From NCBI GenBank assembly GCA_002491225.1, contig DKVN01000109.1, positions 1,913 through 19,937 of the forward strand: a DNA stretch of 18,025 bases, given 5' to 3'. Within the stretch, counting starts at the first letter, position 1. Every line of letters starts with the position of its first letter. The notes under the pieces were generated by a model. It worked only from the letters and a program-made list of their open reading frames with translations. It ran no database searches and had not been told where the DNA came from. Source of the DNA: Faecalibacterium sp. UBA7177 (GTDB taxonomy: Bacteria > Bacillota > Clostridia > Oscillospirales > Ruminococcaceae). Positions 14,292 to 18,025 of this stretch are shown in pieces. Position numbers and translations under genes: made by a program.

Positions 14292-15458
14292 TCAGCCGAT
14301 GGGGTCGCGGTTGAGGTTGTAGAGATACCCGTCCGACTTGAAGCTCTGGAAGTTGTAGAGGATGAGCACCTGATCGTAGCCCTCGGCCTGCATCAGGGCG
14401 TCGACGCTGTAGCTGTAGTTGCGCAGGTCCAGCACCCCGATGCGGGCGTAGTTGGCGGTGAGGTAGGGTACAAAGCAGTTGGCGTAGCTGTCCTTGATCA
14501 CTAAGATGCTGCCCTCGCCCTCGCCGGTCACGGTGCTGTAGCCGGGGTTGCCGTGCAGGAAAGCGGCGTATTTGTCGCGGGTGGCAAAGGCGTCCTGGTC
14601 GTAGAGGTCGTCCTCCGAGAGGGCGGTGAGGGCCTGCGGGCCGCCGGTCACGTCCCAGATGGTCTGGCGGCTGGGCAGCTCGTAGTATGTGATCACATCC
14701 GGCACCGCGTTCCAGTTGCGGGCGGAGGAGTAGCTGGTGCCGTAGAACTCCGGCACCTCCACCGCGGTGTGGGCCGCCGGGTCAAAGGGGGCAAGGCCCT
14801 CCTGCGCGCAGAAGGCGGTGTAGGCCAGGTACGCGCCGCCGCTGGTCCAGTGGTGGTCGGTGCGGTAGTAGAGGTACTCGTCCTTGTGGGCGGTGAAGGG
14901 CTCGCGCAGGTCGAGGATGCGGGCGCTCTCGCCCACGGCAGCGAAGATCTCGTCCAAAAAGGCGTTCTCGTCCAGCATCGGCGCGTGGAAGGGCAGCTTT
15001 TCCGGGTAGATCAGGCTGGCCGAGGGGGCCAGCAGAAAGGTGACCTGCCCCGGGTGCCGCGCGGCAAACTGGCTCACCGCGCCGATGTTGCGGGGCAGCT
15101 GGCGCTCCTCGCTGCCCTTGAGGGCGAACGCCTTGGTAAACAGCATGTCGCTGCCGCCGAGCAGCTGCCCGCCCACCTCGGCCTTTTGAAAGAGCAGGGT
15201 CTCGCTGCGGCTCTGCAAATCGATCCAGCCGTCCCGGAAGGCGACCTGCTCCTTGACATAATCGCCGTATTTGGCCGTCCACTCGTTGCGCAAAAGGCTC
15301 TCGAGCGAAAAATCGGGGAACTGCGCCAGCTTTTTGTTTTCCAGCTCGGAGAACTCACGGTTGGGCCAGAGGCCGTCCAGCACCAGAAAGCCGAACAGAA
15401 AACCGAAAAAGAGCAGCAGCACCGGGCGCTGCTTGAGGTTGTTCCAAAACGATTTCAT
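14292..15458 (-). CDS. DHHW-family protein, AlgJ/AlgX-like SGNH acyltransferase partner (388 aa)
   Basis: Probable extracytoplasmic enzyme that passes acyl groups from the MBOAT protein to a surface polymer. The ATG at 15458 follows GGAGG by 8 nt; a GTG at 15467 lies too close to that site. A short basic N terminus precedes one membrane segment (about 12-30, LLLFFGFLFGFLVLDGLW), so the body is outside. The DHHW tetrad at 201-204 (YYRTDHHWTSGGAY) and Ser324 in IKDSYAN form the expected catalytic set of this fold; NREFSELENKKLAQFPDF (33-50) and the KEQVAFRDGWIDL block match the N-terminal region of the family (PF14286). It starts 27 bp after the MBOAT stop, consistent with one transcript. Acyl donor and polymer acceptor are not known. 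Confidence 0.9.
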   Translation of the reverse strand: MKSFWNNLKQRPVLLLFFGFLFGFLVLDGLWPNREFSELENKKLAQFPDFSLESLLRNEWTAKYGDYVKEQVAFRDGWIDLQSRSETLLFQKAEVGGQLLGGSDMLFTKAFALKGSEERQLPRNIGAVSQFAARHPGQVTFLLAPSASLIYPEKLPFHAPMLDENAFLDEIFAAVGESARILDLREPFTAHKDEYLYYRTDHHWTSGGAYLAYTAFCAQEGLAPFDPAAHTAVEVPEFYGTSYSSARNWNAVPDVITYYELPSRQTIWDVTGGPQALTALSEDDLYDQDAFATRDKYAAFLHGNPGYSTVTGEGEGSILVIKDSYANCFVPYLTANYARIGVLDLRNYSYSVDALMQAEGYDQVLILYNFQSFKSDGYLYNLNRDPIG

Positions 15459-15485
15459 CCGCGTCACCTCCCGTCTGTCGGTGCT

Positions 15486-16913
15486 TTAGAAGTTGAAGTA
15501 GAGGAACGGGCTGTTGCCCGAGCCCACGATATACGCCACGCTCAGCACCAGCAAGAGGCCGATGATCAGCGGCTTCATCCAGCGGTTCTGCTTGATGGCG
15601 TCCCAGATTTTCAGCGGCAGGGGGGTGCAGCAGACAATGCTGACGGCCAGCAATACCGCGTAGTTGCGCAGAAAGTAGAGGCAGCTGACCCCGCCGGAGG
15701 GGATGAAGAGCTTGTGCAGCAGCACCCCGAGGCCAACCCCCGGCTCGTTGCCCACAAACAGCCCCCAGCCCACCACCACGAAGAACATGGTGTAGATATG
15801 CGGCCAGACCCGCCCTTTTTTGAGCACCGGCAGCAAAAACAGCTTCTCGATGACCAGCAGCACAAAGTAGTAAAGGCCCCAGAGGATAAAGTTCCAGTTG
15901 GCGCCGTGCCAGATGCCGGTGAGGCACCAGACCACAAAGAGGTTAAAAATTTGCCGCCGCTTGCCCTTGCGGTTGCCGCCCAGCGGGATATACACATACT
16001 CCTTGAACCAGCCCGAGAGGGTCATGTGCCAGCGGGTCCAGAACTCGGTGATGCTGCGGGAGATGTAGGGGAGGTTGAAGTTTTGCGGGAAATCGAAGCC
16101 CAGCATCCTGCCCATGCCGATGCCCATGAGCGAGTAGCCGGAAAAATCAAAGTACAGCTGCAAGGAGTAGGCGATGACCCCCAGCCAGACCAGCGGGGTG
16201 GAGGCGTTGGCAAGGCCGATGGCCGCGCCGGTCTGCACGCCGCTCGAAGAGTATGTGCCGATGATGTCCAGCCAGAGGGCGCTGATCGTGTCGGCCAGCA
16301 GCACCTTTTTGGCAAGGCCGAAGGTGAAGAGGCAGACCCCGTCCTCGATCTGCTCCCAGCTGCAGCGGCCCTCGAAAACGTGCAGCCGCGCGGCGACATC
16401 CCGGTACTTGACGATGGGGCCCGCGATCAGCTGCGGGAACATGACCACATACGCGCCAAAATCGATGATGTTGTGCTCGGTGGGCACCTCGCGGCGGTAG
16501 ACGTCGATCGAATAGCTCATGGTCTGGAAGGTGTAAAAGCTGATGCCGAGCGGCAGCACCTCCAGCCCGCTGACAAGGCCGATCGAGAGGCCGAAGATGG
16601 CGTTGAGGCTGGTGATGAGGAAGTTGGTGTACTTGAAAAAGACGAGCATCGAGAGGCTGCCCGCCACCGAGAAGATGAGGAAAAACCGCCGCAGCCCCTG
16701 CCGCTCGCCGGCCTTTTCCATCCCGAGGCCGGAGCAGTAGTTGATGAGGATCAGCAGCACCATCACCGGGAAAAAGCGCACCTCGCCCCAGGAGTAGAAC
16801 ACCAGGCTGCACAAAAACAGGGTGGCGTTTTTCAGCCGCGGGGGGCTGAGGTAATACAGCGCCAAGGTAATGGGCAGAAACCGAAACAGAAACAAGATCG
16901 TGCTGAAAACCAA
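15486..16913 (-). CDS. MBOAT-family membrane O-acyltransferase, AlgI/PatA-like (475 aa)
   Basis: Multi-pass enzyme that moves acetyl or similar groups across the membrane for transfer to cell-wall or exopolysaccharide. It begins MVFSTILFLFRFLPITLALYY, which matches the normal family N terminus, so the TTG at 16913 is taken as start; AGGAG lies 10 nt upstream and no ATG fits. Family motifs are PLGISFYTFQTMSYSIDVYR (121-140), FPQLIAGPIVKY (159-170), QLYFDFSGYSLMGIGMGRMLGF (252-273), FWTRWHMTLSGWFKEYVYIPLGG (291-313, His296) and LTGIWHGANWNF (331-342, catalytic His336). Length is typical. It is the first gene of a pair with the DHHW protein. The transferred group and the acceptor cannot be told from sequence. 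Confidence 0.95.
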   Translation of the reverse strand: MVFSTILFLFRFLPITLALYYLSPPRLKNATLFLCSLVFYSWGEVRFFPVMVLLILINYCSGLGMEKAGERQGLRRFFLIFSVAGSLSMLVFFKYTNFLITSLNAIFGLSIGLVSGLEVLPLGISFYTFQTMSYSIDVYRREVPTEHNIIDFGAYVVMFPQLIAGPIVKYRDVAARLHVFEGRCSWEQIEDGVCLFTFGLAKKVLLADTISALWLDIIGTYSSSGVQTGAAIGLANASTPLVWLGVIAYSLQLYFDFSGYSLMGIGMGRMLGFDFPQNFNLPYISRSITEFWTRWHMTLSGWFKEYVYIPLGGNRKGKRRQIFNLFVVWCLTGIWHGANWNFILWGLYYFVLLVIEKLFLLPVLKKGRVWPHIYTMFFVVVGWGLFVGNEPGVGLGVLLHKLFIPSGGVSCLYFLRNYAVLLAVSIVCCTPLPLKIWDAIKQNRWMKPLIIGLLLVLSVAYIVGSGNSPFLYFNF

Positions 16914-17065
16914 CCCTTGCTCACTCCTACTGTGTTTGTTTGTGGTGGGACTGCCGGGGGGCTTGTATTTGCGGCCGCGGCCGCGCGGGGCCGTGGGGCG
17001 TTTTGGGCGGCACGGCGCGCGGCGGGCCGGAAGGTCAGCCGCTGGCCGTGGGGCCGCCGGATGTT

Positions 17066-17097
17066 AAAAACCGGTGCTGCCCTCCGGGCGGCACCGG
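17066..17097 (-). terminator. Terminator of the DUF4358 lipoprotein gene
   Basis: On the minus strand CCGGTGC and GCACCGG (17071-17077, 17091-17097) plus GCCC/GGGC form a stem with one internal mismatch and a 3-nt loop, followed by TTTTT (17066-17070). It lies about 60 bp after the stop codon and separates this gene from MBOAT. Confidence 0.85.
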
Positions 17098-17155
17098 CCT
17101 GCTGCGCGTGAAATGGATCGCTTGGGTTACAGGGCCGCGGGCAAGCGGGTCGCGC

Positions 17156-17713
17156 TCAGCGCAGGGCCTCGTCCAGCGCCTTGTCGATATCGGCGTACTG
17201 CGCGCCCTCGGTGTTGGCGATCACCAACACTACATAATCGCCCTTGACCACCAGCCGGGCATCCTTGGCCTGGGCTTCTTTATCGGCAAACTCGGCGTAA
17301 AGGCCGCCCTCGGCCAGCTCGGTCTTGTAGGCGTCCAGCTCGGCCTTGACATCGCCCGCCTTGCCCTCCACCGCCTTGACCGCCAGGATCAGGGCGCTGT
17401 TGGCGGCGTCGTTGCTCACCTTGCCCGCGTACTCGGCCACGTTGTCCATCGTGAGCAGGTAGGTGTTCTCGAGGCCGAAATCGTCGATCTCGCGGGGGTT
17501 CGCCACCGGGTTCACCGCCTCGACGGCGGCGATGATATCAGAAAGGTTATAGCTGTCCGCCGCAGGGGCGCTCGCGGCGGAGGAGGCGTCCGGGGCCGAG
17601 GCCGCGGGCTGGGAGGCCGCGGGGGTGGAAGCAGAAGAAGCGCCGCCGCCGCACCCGGCCAGCAGCACCGCGGCCAGCAGAACGGCCGCCAAGAGCATTG
17701 CAGAATGTTTCAT
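17156..17713 (-). CDS. DUF4358 lipoprotein (185 aa)
   Basis: Secreted, lipid-anchored protein of unknown function. The ATG at 17713 opens a lipoprotein signal (MKHSAMLLAAVLLAAVLLAG) with lipobox LAGC and Cys21. A Ser/Ala/Pro linker (25-52) leads to a single domain: YNLSDIIAAVEAVNPVANPR, DDFGLENTYLLTMDNVAEYAGKVS, SALILAVKAVEGKAGDVKAEL and ARLVVKGDYVVLVIANTEG, which matches my recollection of DUF4358 (PF14270) in Clostridia. The ribosome binding site AAGGAG (17725-17730) is 11 nt from the ATG and sits in a small inverted repeat. In Clostridia such proteins are often found near MBOAT and DHHW genes, as here, but a terminator separates them in this genome, so it has its own transcript. Confidence 0.85.
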   Translation of the reverse strand: MKHSAMLLAAVLLAAVLLAGCGGGASSASTPAASQPAASAPDASSAASAPAADSYNLSDIIAAVEAVNPVANPREIDDFGLENTYLLTMDNVAEYAGKVSNDAANSALILAVKAVEGKAGDVKAELDAYKTELAEGGLYAEFADKEAQAKDARLVVKGDYVVLVIANTEGAQYADIDKALDEALR

Positions 17714-17851
17714 GATGAAGGAGTCTCCTTTCTCCTTGGTTGTTGATTTGGTTGGGGTTTGCTGGGATGGGGCAGGGGGATGATCGCCGCCGTTTGCCCC
17801 GCGCGGCGTTTCGTCCGGGCCAAAACCGGCCAAAACACCACAGTGCCTTTT

Positions 17852-17880
17852 ATGGTACACTAAAACCGGCGGCAATGCAA
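17852..17880 (-). promoter_or_regulatory. Candidate promoter of the DUF4358 gene
   Basis: On the minus strand TTGCAT (17875-17880) and TACCAT (17852-17857) are 17 bp apart. Both boxes are imperfect. One AAAACCGGC copy lies in the spacer and another about 20 bp downstream, as expected of repressor sites. Confidence 0.35.
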
Positions 17881-17962
17881 GGCTTTTGGGTTGAGTGTTG
17901 CCGATTTTTTACAGAATATTCACGGGGGAGCGCGGTGAGTGCGGGGCGGCGGCACGGGCGTG

Positions 17963-18019
17963 CGCCATCCGCTGCCGACACAGGCAGGCTCATCGTTCGC
18001 CAACCGCTGCCGACACAGG
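17963..18019 (+). repeat. Two 22-bp direct repeats with a 35-bp period at the window edge
   Basis: Copies at 17963-17984 and 17998-18019 match in 21 of 22 bases; the shared core is CCGCTGCCGACACAGG. The 13-bp spacer (17985-17997) is not repeated after the second copy. The second copy runs into GGGACGG at the window end. The GACACAGGGGACGG end resembles one half of a REP-like palindrome seen in many bacterial intergenic regions. Confidence 0.75.
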
Positions 18020-18025
18020 GGACGG

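Larger units (their letters stand above)
17714..18025. other. Gene-free interval upstream of the DUF4358 gene, running to the window edge
   Basis: It contains the leader and candidate promoter of the lipoprotein gene on the minus strand, a 9-bp direct repeat AAAACCGGC (17822-17830, 17862-17870), and the 35-bp-period repeat at the very end. No gene is recognised. Confidence 0.6.

Noticed and set aside
14553..17111. An 852-codon plus-strand open frame opposite the MBOAT and DHHW genes
   Set aside because: It is antisense to two well-recognised proteins, has low-complexity His/Gln/Glu/Arg-rich composition and no ribosome binding site; such frames arise from GC-rich third positions.
16940..17746. 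A 268-codon plus-strand open frame opposite the DUF4358 gene
   Set aside because: It crosses a terminator and an opposite-strand lipoprotein gene with a clear signal peptide; Gly/Arg-rich with no recognisable domain.
17963..18019. Start of a CRISPR array
   Set aside because: The 13-bp spacing is far below the spacer length of CRISPR arrays and only two copies are visible; no cas gene is present.
17935..18025. Possible gene start (GTG at 17935 after GGGGGAG) running off the window
   Set aside because: The frame runs through the two repeat copies in different reading phases (35-bp period), which argues for non-coding repeats; too short to judge.

Overview
The window looks like a chromosomal segment of a GC-rich Gram-positive anaerobe of the Clostridia, most likely a gut Oscillospiraceae/Ruminococcaceae relative. 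This is inferred from a PolC-type replicative polymerase, several lipoproteins with clear lipoboxes, strong AGGAGG ribosome binding sites, a 'DHHW'/MBOAT/DUF4358 gene set typical of Clostridia, and AT-rich promoters with an extended TGnTATAMT -10 in an otherwise very GC-rich sequence. No RNA gene and no complete mobile element was recognised.

Layout. 1-1353: 3' end of polC, closed by a strong terminator. 1500-2420 (minus): an Mrr-type restriction endonuclease with visibly lower GC than its surroundings. 2630-4159: an AgcS/AlsT sodium:amino-acid symporter, divergent from mrr. 4371-7345: a TrpX-type ABC importer (lipoprotein, permease, ATPase), with a long terminator and a second promoter between the binding-protein gene and the permease gene. 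7841-9954: a membrane-anchored surface SGNH hydrolase with a long leader, followed by a small acidic cysteine-containing protein of unknown function. 10072-13702: a compact set of a YjjG-type HAD phosphatase, an overlapping alpha/beta hydrolase and an ABC-F protein.

13703-14291 is a gene-free stretch holding two evenly spaced TetR-like operator palindromes, an A-rich tandem repeat, a large imperfect inverted repeat and a bidirectional terminator. 14292-17713 (minus) holds a DUF4358 lipoprotein, then an MBOAT acyltransferase and a DHHW/AlgJ-like protein. Together these look like a cell-surface O-acylation module. The window ends in a 22-bp repeat with a 35-bp period that continues past the edge and resembles REP-type intergenic repeats.

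Functionally the accessory part centres on the cell envelope. One gene set would move acyl groups across the membrane and load them onto an extracellular polymer (MBOAT plus DHHW). A separate anchored SGNH enzyme could remove or transfer such groups. An operator-like motif (GAAAACCGRCCGG) occurs both beside the SGNH promoter and in the gene-free stretch, which hints at shared control. Product names rest on motif recognition by eye; no database search was run.
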